This document shows positions 44,510-56,263 of a DNA stretch of 64,000 bases, piece by piece; positions within the stretch are counted from its first letter, which is position 1, and the number at the start of each line of letters is the position of its first letter. Below the pieces are notes generated by a model. It saw only the letters and a list, made by a program, of their open reading frames with translations, was not told the origin of the DNA and did no database searches. The stretch spans positions 248,001 through 312,000 of the forward strand of contig JALLLS010000007.1 in NCBI GenBank assembly GCA_025094145.1, read 5' to 3'. The position numbers and the translations under genes were made by a program. The DNA is from Spinellus fusiger. Its lineage: Eukaryota > Mucoromycota > Mucoromycetes > Mucorales > Phycomycetaceae.

Positions 44510-45872
44510 CACACTTAAAGATCTTTAGGATATAAAAGAAAATAGTCGAAATATAATTTCTAAGAAATGAAAAATCGATTTGAAAAGGTGTGAAAATAGA
44601 TTGAGATGTATTCATGTTAGTTTTTAAATAAAGATTATTATGTAGATCTACCCGTAAATATATAAATCACAGAGGAAACCACCTTTGATATGGTAGTATA
44701 GTATAATATGAATACAAATATCTATTCTTCTCGATAAAAAGGAGTTATTTGGCAGTGACCCTTTAAAGCCTCTGCTACAATTGTATAGATATTCTTTGAT
44801 GCATTCACATCTCTGTTCTAATCAATTCCGCAACTTTGGCAAGCGTGGATATTGTTGAAATTTACTAATACCTCAGTGAGGATATTTGTGTTATAAGTGT
44901 GGCAGATCTTGAGAATAAAAATAAGAGTAACTGTTAGAAGAGCTTTTCATATTGGATAAGAGGTCAATCATGTTCACCTTTGATGTTCAAAACTTATCAA
45001 CATCAACCACAAGAAGATCTCCACCCATTTGTCTCTTTTTTCAATGATTGATATAAAATTATTGCCAAGCCAACAAAATGACCTTTAAATTTGACAGCAT
45101 CCTTTCCTTTTATTCTTGCACCATAAGCAACAACTGGCAGTTTGGCAGGATCATACTCCAATCCTTTTAGGTGCCAATACCTCTTTTCACTAATAGAATA
45201 GTAGTAGAAATAATGAGTTTGAGATGTATTAATGTACTCTCTATGTGTGTATGTCGTATTACTCTTGCACTGGCACCTTCCTGCCTTTGATTTTTACTCT
45301 TTTTATCTCTCATATTATGGTTTCTTCTTTTTTATTCTCTCTATTTTGATTTTTTATCTTTCTGTTTCCTCATATCCGCCTCTTTCCTGATAGCTTCTGT
45401 GTGAGTAGCCAGTCTTACGAGGTTCTACATGTCTCTTGTCTCATATTGACAGAAGATCTTTGAGATTTATAAGGAAATACATGAACAATGAAATCATATT
45501 ATTTTTCTTATGGACTAATGTGTTTCAAAAGAACATTTTCACTGTCTAAATAAGATATTTCAAATTCTATTTGTCTATCATAGTTATCTATCTCCCAAGA
45601 ATAAATCATTATAATTTTAGGGTGTGGATTCTATTGCTATGAGTGAATCCACTTTGGTAACATCTATATTCATAATGTAGTATTATCTATATTATTATAA
45701 TAAACATTTTTATTCATCAACACTATATTCTATTGATAATACAATTTGATATTGAGGTATACTACAAAAAGAAATATTAGATTGGATATCCATAAACCTT
45801 TTGATTTTAAATGACGTTTTATATAAGGGAAGGGAATCCTACTATTTAAAAGTCAGATATTCTTCTGGTCTG
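44510..45872 (-). mobile_element. Fanzor-carrying element, copy D (1363 bp)
   Basis: R-end CACACTTAAAGATCTTTAGG at 44510 with TA at 44508-44509. The L-end ends CTGGTCTG at 45872 followed by TA. It contains the Fanzor C-terminus but most of the N-terminal half has been deleted between about 45560 and 45580. The R-end variant CACACTTAAAG is shared with copy A, suggesting a subfamily. It ends 225 bp before the QCR9 start codon, so it lies in or near that promoter. Confidence 0.85.
44700..45310 (-). pseudogene. Fanzor C-terminal remnant, copy D
   Basis: Minus strand homologue of the copy B nuclease region: YWHLKGLEYDPAKLPVVAYG, then the zinc-ribbon/RuvC-III part HACQSCGI and NRDVNASKN. The Trp before NRD is replaced by a stop, and DVDKF followed by a stop replaces DVDEF. 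Not functional. Confidence 0.72.
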
Positions 45873-46097
45873 TATATGGCCGTCTCTGGACAATTGAACT
45901 CCCGTCCACTATAGCAAAAAAAAAAGCCAGACCACTTGAGTGGATTTTTTTCACTGACACTACTTCTCACCCAAGCTGAATTCACTGATATTGTGACGTC
46001 ATTCTGTTTACATTTGAATTTAGCCCTTGCCAAACTCCCCTCATCAAGAAGGAAGCTTTCTATTTTCCCTCCTCTTCCCCCACTCTAATTCTAAGCC

Positions 46098-46354
46098 ATG
46101 CCTGCCGCTGCTTCCAACGGAATTACCCGCACCATCTACAACACCATCTTCAAGAAGAACTCTGTTTTTGTTTCAGCCATATTTGTTGGTGCTATTGGCT
46201 TTGAAATGGGCTTTGACACTCTTAGTGACAAGATTTGGGATAACATCAACCAGGGTGTAAGTGTGCTTATGCATAGAAGAGAGTATAAGAAGACTGTTTC
46301 TAATTTACTTTATAGAAACAATGGAAAGACATTAAGCACAAGTATGAGCAATAG
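46098..46354 (+). CDS. QCR9: Cytochrome bc1 complex subunit 9
   Basis: Small membrane subunit of respiratory complex III in the mitochondrial inner membrane. Exons 46098-46256 and 46316-46354; 65 residues. RTIYNTIFKKNSVFVSAIF then GAIGFEMGFDTLSDKIWDNI and a KQWKDIKHKYEQ tail match the UCR_UQCRX_QCR9 family (yeast: YKTFFKRNAVFVGTIFAGAF and GKLWKDVK). A single N-terminal transmembrane helix (VFVSAIFVGAIGFEMGF). Convergent with IND1; the stops lie 131 bp apart. Fanzor copy D lies immediately upstream. Confidence 0.95.
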
Positions 46355-46485
46355 ACAAACGCACCCTTTGTGTTGCGAATAAAAGAAAAAAGAAACAAAC
46401 ACCACCTTGTTTTCTCTCACACTGTTATCCAATATCACTGAGAAATATCACTGAAAATGCCAATAAGAATACACGCGGATATGGG

Positions 46486-47735
46486 CTATGGGTTAGGTAG
46501 CTGTTCCAGAATACGTTGAGCAATCTGTTGGTAGTGTTGAGTAAAAGAACTGTTGGGTTGAGACACAACAATAGGGGTACCAGCATCTGATAGTTGACAA
46601 ATATCAGCATGGAGAGGAACTTCACCAAGGAGTGGGATTTTCATTTTCTTTGCCATGTCTGCTGCTCCATCATGACCAAAGATATGGGATGAATGGTTGC
46701 AGTTGGGACAGATATAGAGGGACATGTTCTGGACCATTCCTAGGATCTAGTAGAAGAGTATGAGATAAACTATAGAATCATAGAATCATAGAATCATAGA
46801 ATCATAGAGCATAGAACATGTAGACGGTGCACTATAGGCAATAGAGGACACACTTACTGGCACATTGACCTTCTTGAACATATTTACACCCTTAACTGCA
46901 TCAATAAGAGCAATGTCTTGAGGAGTAGAAACAATAACAGCACCACTCAGCACCACCTGCTGGCTAACAGTAAGTTGTACATCACCCGTACCAGGAGGCA
47001 TATCAATCACAAGTAAATCCAATTGCCCCCAATCTACTTGATGAAGAAGTTGTTGCATTGCTTTCATCACCTATCTATGAGTAAAGATACATACTAGAGT
47101 GTTTACCATTAAACCTCTCCACACAACAGGTGCTTCTTTATCTACCAAGAATCCCATGGACATGCACTTTACTCCATAGTTCTGTAAGGGGATCAAGTGG
47201 CCATCTAGTCTAGGTTAAGGATCATCGAGAAATACTGTAGAGTGCTCTTTCCAAACTCACTTTTCTCGGATAAATCAGGTTCTCCTGACAGATTCATAAG
47301 TGATGGTAGAGAAGGACCAAAGATATCAGCATCCAATAGACCCACTTTATGCTTTAATCCTGCTGCTGCCAAAGCAATATTGACTGGAGAACAGTGGATT
47401 TAGACGATCAGAAGAGAGATACTTCTACAAGACTTATTCTTTTATATGAATAGCAATTACCTGCTGTAGTGGATTTTCCTACGCCTCCTTTACCAGAAGA
47501 CACAGCAATCACATGCTTAACACCAGTAATAGGCATTTTGGTGGGCAATCCGCGTTGTGCACGAGGGAGGGTTGGTGCTTTGACGCCTTGACGAGGAAGT
47601 CCCTAAAATAGACCGTCATTATTACTGTGCATTGAATAATAGTAATAATATATATAAAAAGACAGTCCACTTTCTTACAAGTGGGTTTTCATGGAGTCTA
47701 CTGCGAGTGGTTGAAAAAAGGCGTCTTGCCAACAT
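46486..47735 (-). CDS. IND1: Mitochondrial Fe-S scaffold P-loop NTPase IND1/NUBPL
   Basis: Delivers 4Fe-4S clusters to respiratory complex I. Six exons, minus strand: 47679-47735, 47461-47602, 47261-47383, 47107-47204, 46858-47070, 46486-46746; 297 residues. The N-terminus [14 protein letters not shown] is a mitochondrial presequence. Mrp/NBP35 features: deviant Walker [65 protein letters not shown] (Walker B), [11 protein letters not shown] (CxxC cluster ligand) and FGHDGA. Presence of IND1 implies the fungus has complex I, unlike S. cerevisiae. It lies next to QCR9 and TPC1. Confidence 0.96.
46771..46806. repeat. 9-bp repeat (atcatagaa)n in IND1 intron
   Basis: About four copies of a 9-nt unit in the last IND1 intron (46747-46857). 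Confidence 0.8.
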
Positions 47736-48025
47736 GCCTACTTTAAGAGAAGAAGAGGAAAAAGAGGGACGGGCAGTAGAGGACTGTGAATGAGGACTGT
47801 GAATGAGGACTGTGAATGGGTTTGGGCTGAAAAGAAGTCACACTTGCAATCAATAGGAATTTCTTCAATAGAAAGAACAAAGACAAAAGACAGAAGAAAG
47901 TGGATTTATGCACTGCCTTTTATCCTGGAGTGATTGAGAAAGACACTTGTATAAAAATATGTGCTATAGAGATTTAAACAAATAAACAAATAAACAAATA
48001 TTTACCCATCTACTTATCTACTTAT

Positions 48026-49386
48026 CTATTTAGACAGAGGGGTGTCTGTCTTTTTCAGTAATAGCAAACCCTTCTTTGTCTCTTCAAACACTAAAAATGT
48101 CAACGCCACTGCAGGAGCTACTTTGACAAGAGAAGGGAAAAGTCCCTTGTAAAGACTAATAAAGCCTTCATTCTGAATAATCTGCCTTAAAGACGTCCAC
48201 CAAGGAATCGGAAGAGAGGTATTCACTTGCATTCTTTTTCTTACAACATCCATAGGATAGACAGCTGTTTTACCAATAACACTCGAGACAGCGCCACTGA
48301 AAGAGTCATGCCATGGCTTGTGTTGGGCCTGTAATTGGCCTTCCTCCTAAGCATCAGAGGGTTACAGTGCATTTCTTTTTGGTTGAATCAATAGAACCCT
48401 ACTTTACCCTCATCTGTTTAAGTCGGGAAGCTATCAAATCATAACTAGCAAACACCAATCCCATGTAAGGCATGATCTGTACTAGGGTAGGTCCTAATCC
48501 CTTATAGAATCCTCGAATGCCATGTGTATAGTGAATAGTACGTACAGCATCAAGTACAGTCTTGTAATGCTGTGTTTTATAGTAGAGTGAGATATATGCA
48601 TCGGGTATCCATAGTGTGTTTGTTGACTACCTTGTCTGTCTGAATAGCAAACTGTGTTCTAAGAAGATCAAATGGGTAAGTGATGGTGGTTGCTGCACTT
48701 CCTGCCACCATGCCAGATAGAAATGTCTTTGCAATATGAGGTAGCTGATGGGTTTTATCCTATAGAAACCATCATTACACCACTATCTGATGTCTGTAGG
48801 CTGTGATAATAGATCATTCTGCTGCTAACTACTGCTACTGTACCTAAATCTATCATCCTAGTCACAGTAATAATAATATCCTCTCTTACCATAGACTCCA
48901 ATACCATTTCCAATTCCTTATAAGCCCAAAACTCAATGGCACTGTAAGACACATAAAGATACTGAGCAGGTACATTGCCCTTGTACAGCCCTCTTATGCC
49001 TTCTTCCTTTGCAATTGTCTTCATTGTTTGTATGATTCCTTTATATTTTACATCTACATAGTTAGGATTGACTGCAGGTTGAAACTGTATTCGATGTGTC
49101 TGCAGTTGCATACGGATCTTGACAACATCAAGAGGGGCAATGAAGAAGCTTAGATGAACAAAGTGAAGTATATATTTATATATATATTTATATAAAGACA
49201 ATAGTGTTGATACCTGATATTAGTATACTTCCCTATCTCTCATACAAAAATAAAAAAGAACAAAAAAGAACAAAAAAGAACAAGAGAACTGCTGAATTCT
49301 TTTTACCGGGAAATGACACCTGCTACACCTCCACAAAAGCCCAGTTCATAGCTATTCAGTTGATTGCTAGTGACATAGGAAGGCAT
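48026..49386 (-). CDS. TPC1: Mitochondrial thiamine pyrophosphate carrier
   Basis: Mitochondrial carrier (SLC25) family, six transmembrane helices in the inner membrane. Tpc1 imports thiamine pyrophosphate. Exons, minus strand: 49307-49386, 48890-49148, 48631-48759, 48408-48569, 48026-48340; 314 residues, the same length as yeast Tpc1. Three repeats each with the PX[DE]XX[KR] signature: APLDVVKIRMQLQ, YPFDLLRTQFAIQ, YPMDVVRKRMQVN; and GIRGLYKG, GIRGFYKGLGPTL, FISLYKGLFPSL. The start and end of the fourth intron are slightly uncertain: acceptor after GAAG at 48341 is needed to keep frame. Thiamine pyrophosphate as substrate is by similarity, not tested. Confidence 0.88.
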
Positions 49387-51524
49387 TGTTCAGTAGATCA
49401 AGAGTCGCGCTATTCACGTGATGAGAAGAGTAAGGGTCAGTGAGTTGCTATGACACCGTATCCACTTAATTGGAGAAGAATGGAAAAAAATAGAAGAAAA
49501 ACAGGGCCATTGACTATTTATAGTTCTGTCAATCAATCTTTCTCATTAGCACAGCAGAAGATGCCTATAATATAAAAGGCACTTGTCGCTATTAGAATAT
49601 CTTGTCTTTTGATGATTGGCCATAATGATCTTTTCTCAGTTTAAATAGACACATTAAGGTTATTATTGCCTAATTAAGACAGTATTAAGTGTCTGCATTG
49701 TCTTTGTTGATCTTTCAAGTATGAGTGTTCAAATGTTATATTATTTTTAATCATTCAACCGAAAAGAATCAGACCAGTTGAAAGTATAATAGACTTTATT
49801 TATTATCATTATCATTATCTTTATACTTATATATTATACTTATATATTATACTTATATATTATACTTATTATTCTATAATAGTATTAAACTGAAAATAAG
49901 AATTCATTGTGATATAATTCTATAGTCTTGGTATAATAGAATACATGTGTAGACAATGTTTTATATTTATATTTATATATAAATAGATAGATAGATAGAT
50001 CTGATAAATATAAGAAGTCTACTCTTCTCAGAAGATTTGAATATCGGCTTGGATAGGTACAATCACAATAGAAGCAATAATGTGGCAAATATAGAAAAGA
50101 TATGATGTAACAATTGGTCCTGTTTGGCAGCATTCATCTGCTAGCAATCTTTGTCTTTATCTTTTTTTTATCATGCGTGTGTTTTCTAGCTAATTCTCCT
50201 TTATCTTGTTTGATCATGATCCAAAGACATCGGAATAGTTAAACAGCAGTCAAACGCTTATACCTCTTGACAGGTAATGGCTACCGAGCTACCACAGATA
50301 ATATTATTATGATAATCTAATCTAATACAATCTATGAGATTATAATGATGTATACTATATATTTGTTGATTGTGAGATATTCTTTGTTTGTGATAGATAG
50401 AGTGTGTCTATCTCTATTCTTTAATAGACATTCTTTTTATTTTATTATTCAGTATTTCCAAGGATTTTTATGCTATTTATGCAAACAAATCCAAGATTGT
50501 GAAGCTCTTTAACAAGAATAGATGAATAAAGCATGTAGGATAATATGAATTGATTCAAACCAAAAGTTTCATTCTATTTTATTGGCTCCCTATACAAACA
50601 ATAGATCTAGAATTGGAATTGAAATAGCCTATCACCATAAAAATCGATTGGGACGTAATAATAGATTGAAGAATGGTTGAGATATGGACATTGGCTAATT
50701 GCATTAGAGTATAATACTTTGAGTAAGTGACATACAACACTAAAAAGTATTGATATTACTTGTAGACTATTCAAACAAACAAACAAACAAAGTAAAGAAG
50801 GAAGGAAGGGTTATTCTATCCTATCCTATACAATATAAACAAGACTAAAGACTGTTCTAATAGGCTATATTATTTACTGCTGTTCTTATTGGCAGTCTAT
50901 GCTTCTTGTGATAGCAATTCAATGGCCTGAATACATTATCACTAATGGTCTATTCTATTGATCAACACTAAAAAAATAAGAACTCTTCCAATGTTAAATC
51001 ATAATTAGTCTCTGTTGAGTGTAGTGTTTCTTTATTCATCAAGAGCAATAGGTCTTGTACTCTTCTCCAAGCAACAGTAACCCTAGTGATAGATAGTGTT
51101 AACCAATCATATCTCTTTAAATAAATCTATTCATAAATTTAGCTGTATGTCCACTGATATGCCATAAAAGGATATTATTCTTAACATTGATGCGATGTTT
51201 CCAAAAAGTACACCGTACTGCTTTAACTCTACATAAAGTAATCAATTAACCCAGGTGCAGGGGCAAGGAGGTGACATTGTTGATCTCAGAAATTCTCGGG
51301 TGTGCAAATAATCTCATTCACTCATCGACACCTTGATCTTTATTTTAAGTAGTAGTAATAATAAAAGAGAGTAGAAATGGCTATGCATGAAGAGTGTGGA
51401 ATCATCCCTTAATAAAGAGATCTAGAGAGAGAGATCTAGAGAGAGATCTAGAGAGAGAAAGAAAGAAAACAATACAGAAATATAAAAGTACAAAAGAAAA
51501 AGAAAGGGAGAATAAACAAGCAAT
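49387..51524. other. Long AT-rich intergenic region
   Basis: No gene recognised. It contains simple repeats (TATATTATACT at 49830-49865, GATA at 49985-50000, AAAC near 50775, GAGATCTAGA at 51418-51455). Positions 51235-51295 hold a degenerate Fanzor-element L-end (GGAGGTGACAT... ending TCTCGGGTGTG). The right end is the 3' flank of the minus-strand coiled-coil gene. Confidence 0.5.
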
Positions 51525-53088
51525 TTATTTAAACTGGCCCAATCCACCCAATCCACCCTGAGAACTATTGAATAGAAGCTTCAGACCTTGCTGGGGTAGT
51601 GGCCGAGCAATAAAGTTGGTGGGCTTTGGTACACTTGCAGGAAGAATCCTGGGTTGTAGGGGTGGAGCAACAAGAGATCCGCCTGGTAGAGAAGTCCGCT
51701 TATGAATAATACGGTGTCGGTACAGGTCAGCTGTTTGAGGAGATACTGGGTGTTCTTTGCCCATGAGATCAGACTCTGGTGAATGAGAGGAATCTCCATC
51801 AGAACTCTCACTCAGGCGACGGGAGTGCAAAGAGTCCAAGGAGTCAATATCGGTAGAGTCCACATCAATAGAGTCAATGGAGGTGGAGTCCAGTGAAGAG
51901 GGGTGGGAGAGAAACGTGTCTTTGGACATTCCAGAGCGACGACGAGGAATATGTAGTTTTTTGATGGTGCCTTGAGCCTGCTCAAGCATTTCTGCATATT
52001 CACGCATCCTCTCCACTACATTGGTGGCATTGCCTTGATGTTCTTTTTGATAAGTGGCGATGGTGGCCAGTCTTCCTTGCAGCTGGTTTGTTTGGTGCAC
52101 CACCTAACGATACGATACGATACATGTATATAGATAGATAGATAGATAGACATATATATATATATATAGAGAGAGAGAGAAGAGTATCAAGAACATCAGT
52201 TCATCTTGTTTGCTTATATGATAAATGTAGGCTAAAGTAGATGAGACCCACACTAGCCAAATCTGCATGAATATGTCGCATCGTACGTGTTGCAGTGACA
52301 TCTGTTTCTTTTTGTTTGGTGACAGCTCTTTCCAAAATGACATGTAAATTGACATTGACTTCTTGGGTATTCGTAAGATCCTGTTCAATCTCTACTGCAA
52401 AGGAGTTTAGTCATGTTTGATTTACATACGAGGCTACCTACAGACTCTGTTTTTTGAATCTCTCTGAAGAACAATCACAAGAAGATCAGTGAATGGAGTT
52501 TTCTTGTAGAATAGACAGATTAGATGACTTACCAAATCAAGTTCAATACCGTCCATTTGTTTTGCCAGACCGTCCATTTCATTTCGGAAATGAAGAAGCT
52601 GCTCTCTTGCCTTTTCAATCTCACCCAAGAATCGGGAAGAGCGCTCAGAATCCTGTTCAGACACATCGGATTGACAAGACATGGCACTTGATGGCCGTGT
52701 AGGGGTAGATTGGGAACAAGTTAACTGTATTATAAGCCAACGTTCTTGTTTCTTGGTGGTGTTTATTGACTCACTTTAGGGAAAGGAAGGACAGACGTCT
52801 CATGGTCAAGATAGTGGAGAGAAGGGTCAAAGTAGGTCAGATAGTCATTATTGTGGAAGTCGTAGTAGTCCAAGGTGTTGCTTTCTTGAGACACTGGAGA
52901 AGAGTGAGAGGGTGTGGATAGAAGAAGAGGGGCGTACCTTGAGTGTTTAACATTGCCCAAGAAGTGCAGTAAGGCGATCCAGCATCTCCCAAAGACAGCT
53001 TCTCCATAGAGACAGGTGTTACCATGGTAATAGGGAGCGATGCTACACGTGGGTGAGCGGTTACCTGGGCAATCTCCTCGGGATTCAT
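51525..53088 (-). CDS. Coiled-coil protein with Ser-rich tail, unknown function
   Basis: Six exons, minus strand: 52938-53088, 52775-52893, 52533-52724, 52442-52463 (22-nt micro-exon), 52252-52394, 51525-52103; 401 residues. The start MNPEEIAQVTAHPRVASLPI is followed by an aromatic stretch (LDYYDFHNNDYLTYFDPSLH). The middle (residues ~130-290) has heptads typical of coiled coil (RFLGEIEKAREQLLHFRNEM; LQGRLATIATYQKEHQGNAT; ERMREYAEMLEQAQGTIKKL). The tail carries Ser/Asp repeats (SIDSIDVDSTDIDSLDSL) then RRLSESSDGDS, possible phospho-sites. No family recognised. The exon 5 donor (GTGGGT) is chosen only to keep frame. Confidence 0.72.
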
Positions 53089-53703
53089 CTACTGCATGTA
53101 AATTTGTTGTTTGGTTTGGGTTGCTCGCAGTGGCAGTGGCAGGACGCTTAAAAGAAAAAGGGTGTGTGTGTGTGTAAGTGAATGAATGAGTGACTGAGTG
53201 ACTGTGTATGTATCTGTGTATGTATATCTCTTTAGACAAGAGGAAGAAAGAGAGAGAAAGAGAGACGTAATGAGTGGGGAGAAAAGGAAAGAAGAAGGAA
53301 AGAAGGAGGGAGAAGAAGGAAAAAGAAGAAGGAAAAAGAAGAGCAACTGGCACTGGCACTGGCACCAGCAGCAGGTTGGAATGTAACCATAAAAGAGAGA
53401 CGTCATAAAAGCAGCTTAGGATTCCCCTTTTTATCTCTTGCCTTTTATTGAGTAGTGCAACGTGTAAAGTAATATATTCTTTGTGCATAGTCACTCTACC
53501 CATGGACAGATGCTCATTGGCTGTGATCTCTTGGCATGTTGTGACTGTGAAAGGAGAGGGGTTCTGTGGGTATGGGGGCGGAATCCTCTCTTTGGGCGGG
53601 GCCTTATTTCCTTTTGTCTTTATGCTTCAAGTAGCGCAAGACAATAAACAAACGTCACTTAAAAGGGGAGCAAGGAGATATTTAGACTTTATTGGTTCTT
53701 ACC
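53089..53703. promoter_or_regulatory. Intergenic region between divergent genes
   Basis: Shared upstream region of the coiled-coil gene (minus) and the Sel1 gene (plus). Purine-rich GAAGGAAA stretches at 53245-53340. CCCCGCCC-like GGGCGGGGCC near 53597 and CGTCACTT near 53655 resemble GC-box and CRE/ATF half sites. No ORF supported. Confidence 0.4.
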
Positions 53704-55504
53704 ATGACAACGCCACGCTCGTTAAAGCAATACATGGTGCACCCACCTCTCGCTGTGATTCAACAGGCGACACTTTTGTCTCTCAAGACGTGTCCAAGGA
53801 CATATCCAGGGACATATCCAAGGACGTCTTCTAGAGTAACCCACCAGACACACCACAAAGTGTTTCGGCGGTGGCTGGTCACTCCTACTGCACGCAGAGT
53901 CACTGGATCCACTCACCGCCTTGCAGCCAGTGGTATCTTTGAGCCCTTTCTTGATACCAGTGCCAAAAGGTATTGTAGTCTGCACCACACAGCCAATCCT
54001 CTCCAGCACCGTCTGACCCTTTGTCTAGTGAGCAGCCATCTCTTTCGTACCAAGACATACTTCAGCGTACAACTGTCCAAGGTACGCTACTGAATAGCCA
54101 CTCTGCATAACCCACTCCGCCTAGATCTATTGCCAGCCAAAGATCAACATGAATTGATGTTAAAACACCAGCCAATGGGTCTATCCATTGAGAACCAGAA
54201 GAAGATCACCACCATAGCACTCGCATGTGTACACTCTTCCCAGACACTCTCACAAGAACAGACAGAGCAGATACTAGAGCGTAGGTCACTTGTGGGGAAG
54301 ACATTCATGACATCTCACAGTCTATAGTGGCGGATAGAAAGGCCTCTGAACTCACTGCCCTTGGAAATATCATTCTACGCAGCTCCCAATGTAAACTAGG
54401 CTCCCAAAGATAGCACCTGTTATAGTACTAGCCTTGCCCCCTTCTTTTTATTTTTATTTTTATTTTTATTTTTATTTTTATTTTTATTTTTATTTTTTAT
54501 TTTTTATTTTATTTTTATTCATTGATTCGTTCCTCTCTCCTATTCTATTTAGGTGGTGCGCCCGTAGCCCTAGAGTTGTACAAATGTGCAATGACACAAG
54601 GTGAAGATACAGGTGCATTTAGTTATGCCAGCATGATCTATCGAGGTATGTTCCTTGTAAAGAAATCCAACCCTCATGGCCTATTCTATATCTTCAAAAG
54701 GGTATCGAGGCACACCTAAAAAGGAAGAAGAGGGTGTCCGTATCATGTCTACACTAGCACAAAAGGGCCATCCCTATGCACAAATGAATTTGGCAGCCAT
54801 TCTGATGCGAACACAGCCCGAGAAAGTCAGTGCTGCTCTCCAACTTTATACCTTAGCGGGTAAAGGAGGCCAAGATAGTGCATATGCTGAATTAGGAAGA
54901 ATGTATCGATTGGGCTATGGCGTACATCAGGACCATGGAAAGGCCATTGAGCATTTCAAGCAAGGAGCACGCACAGGTAAAGAGGGCTCATGTGTGTGGG
55001 TGTAGGTGTAGGTGTATAGGCATGGATAGACTAAAACTGAGATAGGGAATCCACAATGCAACTTTATGCTGGGTGTGTACTACTCCTCTGGATTGGGCAT
55101 GGACAATGAACCTGATCAAACAAAGGCATTTAAGTATTTCCAAAAAGCAGCCGTCAAAGGTACACAGAGCCTTGTCTTGTACAGTTCTAATAGAATGATC
55201 AGGCATGCCTGAGGCCCAGTACAATGTGGGACTACGTTTCCTCAAGGGCTATGGAGTAGAAGCCAACCACTTTAATGCAGCCGAGTTCTTTCGTATGGCT
55301 GCTCTTCAGGGATTCCAACTGGCACAGGCTAATCTTGCTGCCATGTATGTTGAAGGAAGAGGAGTCAGGAAGGATCTGGAAGAGGCACGTTCTCTTTTGA
55401 TAAAGGCTGCTGCTTCTGGTGGTAGTATTGGGAAGGAATCCCAAAGAAGATTAGAAGCCATGGAGGGATCACCCAAGGAAAAATCAAAGTGTGCTATTAT
55501 GTAG
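53704..55504 (+). CDS. Sel1-repeat protein with C-terminal CaaX box
   Basis: Exons 53704-53969, 54029-54081, 54125-54280, 54328-54390, 54553-54645, 54701-54976, 55046-55159, 55203-55504; 440 residues. The C-terminal half has tandem Sel1/TPR-like units: ALELYKCAMTQGEDTGAFSY, KGHPYAQMNLAAILM, ELGRMYRLGYGVHQDHGKAI, FMLGVYYSSGLGMDNEPDQT, AQYNVGLRFLKGYGVEANHF, AQANLAAMYVEGRGVRKDLE. The protein ends in KEKSKCAIM, a CaaX prenylation signal (Met favours farnesylation) with adjacent lysines. Yeast Chs4/Skt5, activator of chitin synthase III, has the same Sel1-plus-CaaX layout, but it is longer. The N-terminal ~90 residues are Arg-rich and lack acidic residues, resembling a mitochondrial presequence, which conflicts with prenylation. 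The first exon is therefore less certain. Confidence 0.75.
54447..54520. repeat. (TTTTTA)n tract in Sel1-gene intron
   Basis: About ten TTTTTA/TTTTA units in intron 54391-54552, acting also as a pyrimidine-rich stretch before the acceptor. Confidence 0.85.
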
Positions 55505-55644
55505 AGCAGTAGCAATGCATTTAAAGTGAATAACTACACAGCGCTATACACAACAGCTGAATAAAAACACGCACACATACAGTAACATTGGATTTTATTC
55601 AAGTGTCTTTTGTAAAGAAACATGAGCTTAGTTACTACTAGCCA

Positions 55645-56263
55645 TTAATCAGTCAAAGCAATGGCTTCAATCTCAACAGCAACATCCTTAGGGAGACGTG
55701 CCACTTCAACAGCACTGCGGGCAGGTTGGTGGGTAGTGAAGAACTACACATGAATGAGCATTCCGTCCATGTTTAAAGGAAACTTACAGAAGCATACACC
55801 TCGTTCATTTTGGCAAAGTCATTCATGTCCTTCAAAAAGACTGTGGTCTTAACTACTTTATCAAGACTTGTACCAGCTGCCTTTAATACTTCAGACACAT
55901 TGGTCAAGCTCTGATGGGTTTGTTCAGCAATACCACCTTGGACTACTTCACCTATGAAAACAAGAGAGTCAGGACCTTCTACAGTGCTTGTTTACTGATA
56001 AGAAACACGGCCTACCTGTCTTGGGATCTACGGGAATCTGACCAGAAGTATAGACCATGTTATTGACCTTGATAGCCTGGGCTATTGGATAGACAGAGGA
56101 GTAAGCATAGAGACAAACAACAACGCCCTCAAGTCAAAGGGCGTATGAGTGACAATACCATAAGGACCAATAGCAGCAGGAGCAGAGGAGGTTTCTGTAG
56201 TAGACAGCTATTGTTATTGGGCAATGATTTGAGTTGCTTACGAATACGAGTAAGAGAGGACAT
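55645..56263 (-). CDS. RidA/YjgF family enamine/imine deaminase (Mmf1/Hmf1-like)
   Basis: Hydrolyses reactive 2-aminoacrylate and related imines formed by PLP enzymes. Five exons, minus strand: 56242-56263, 56159-56194, 56016-56081, 55788-55951, 55645-55743; 128 residues, the standard length. Signature: [100 protein letters not shown] with the catalytic-site Arg in PARSAVEV and Glu in IEAIA. The short basic N-terminus ([12 protein letters not shown]) could be a weak mitochondrial signal, as in yeast Mmf1. Tail-to-tail with the Sel1 gene; stops 140 bp apart. Confidence 0.96.

Noticed and set aside
53448..53834. ORF of 128 codons overlapping Sel1 exon 1 in another frame
   Set aside because: The frame ends before the Sel1 repeats and cannot be joined to them; the 53704 frame links through in-frame introns.
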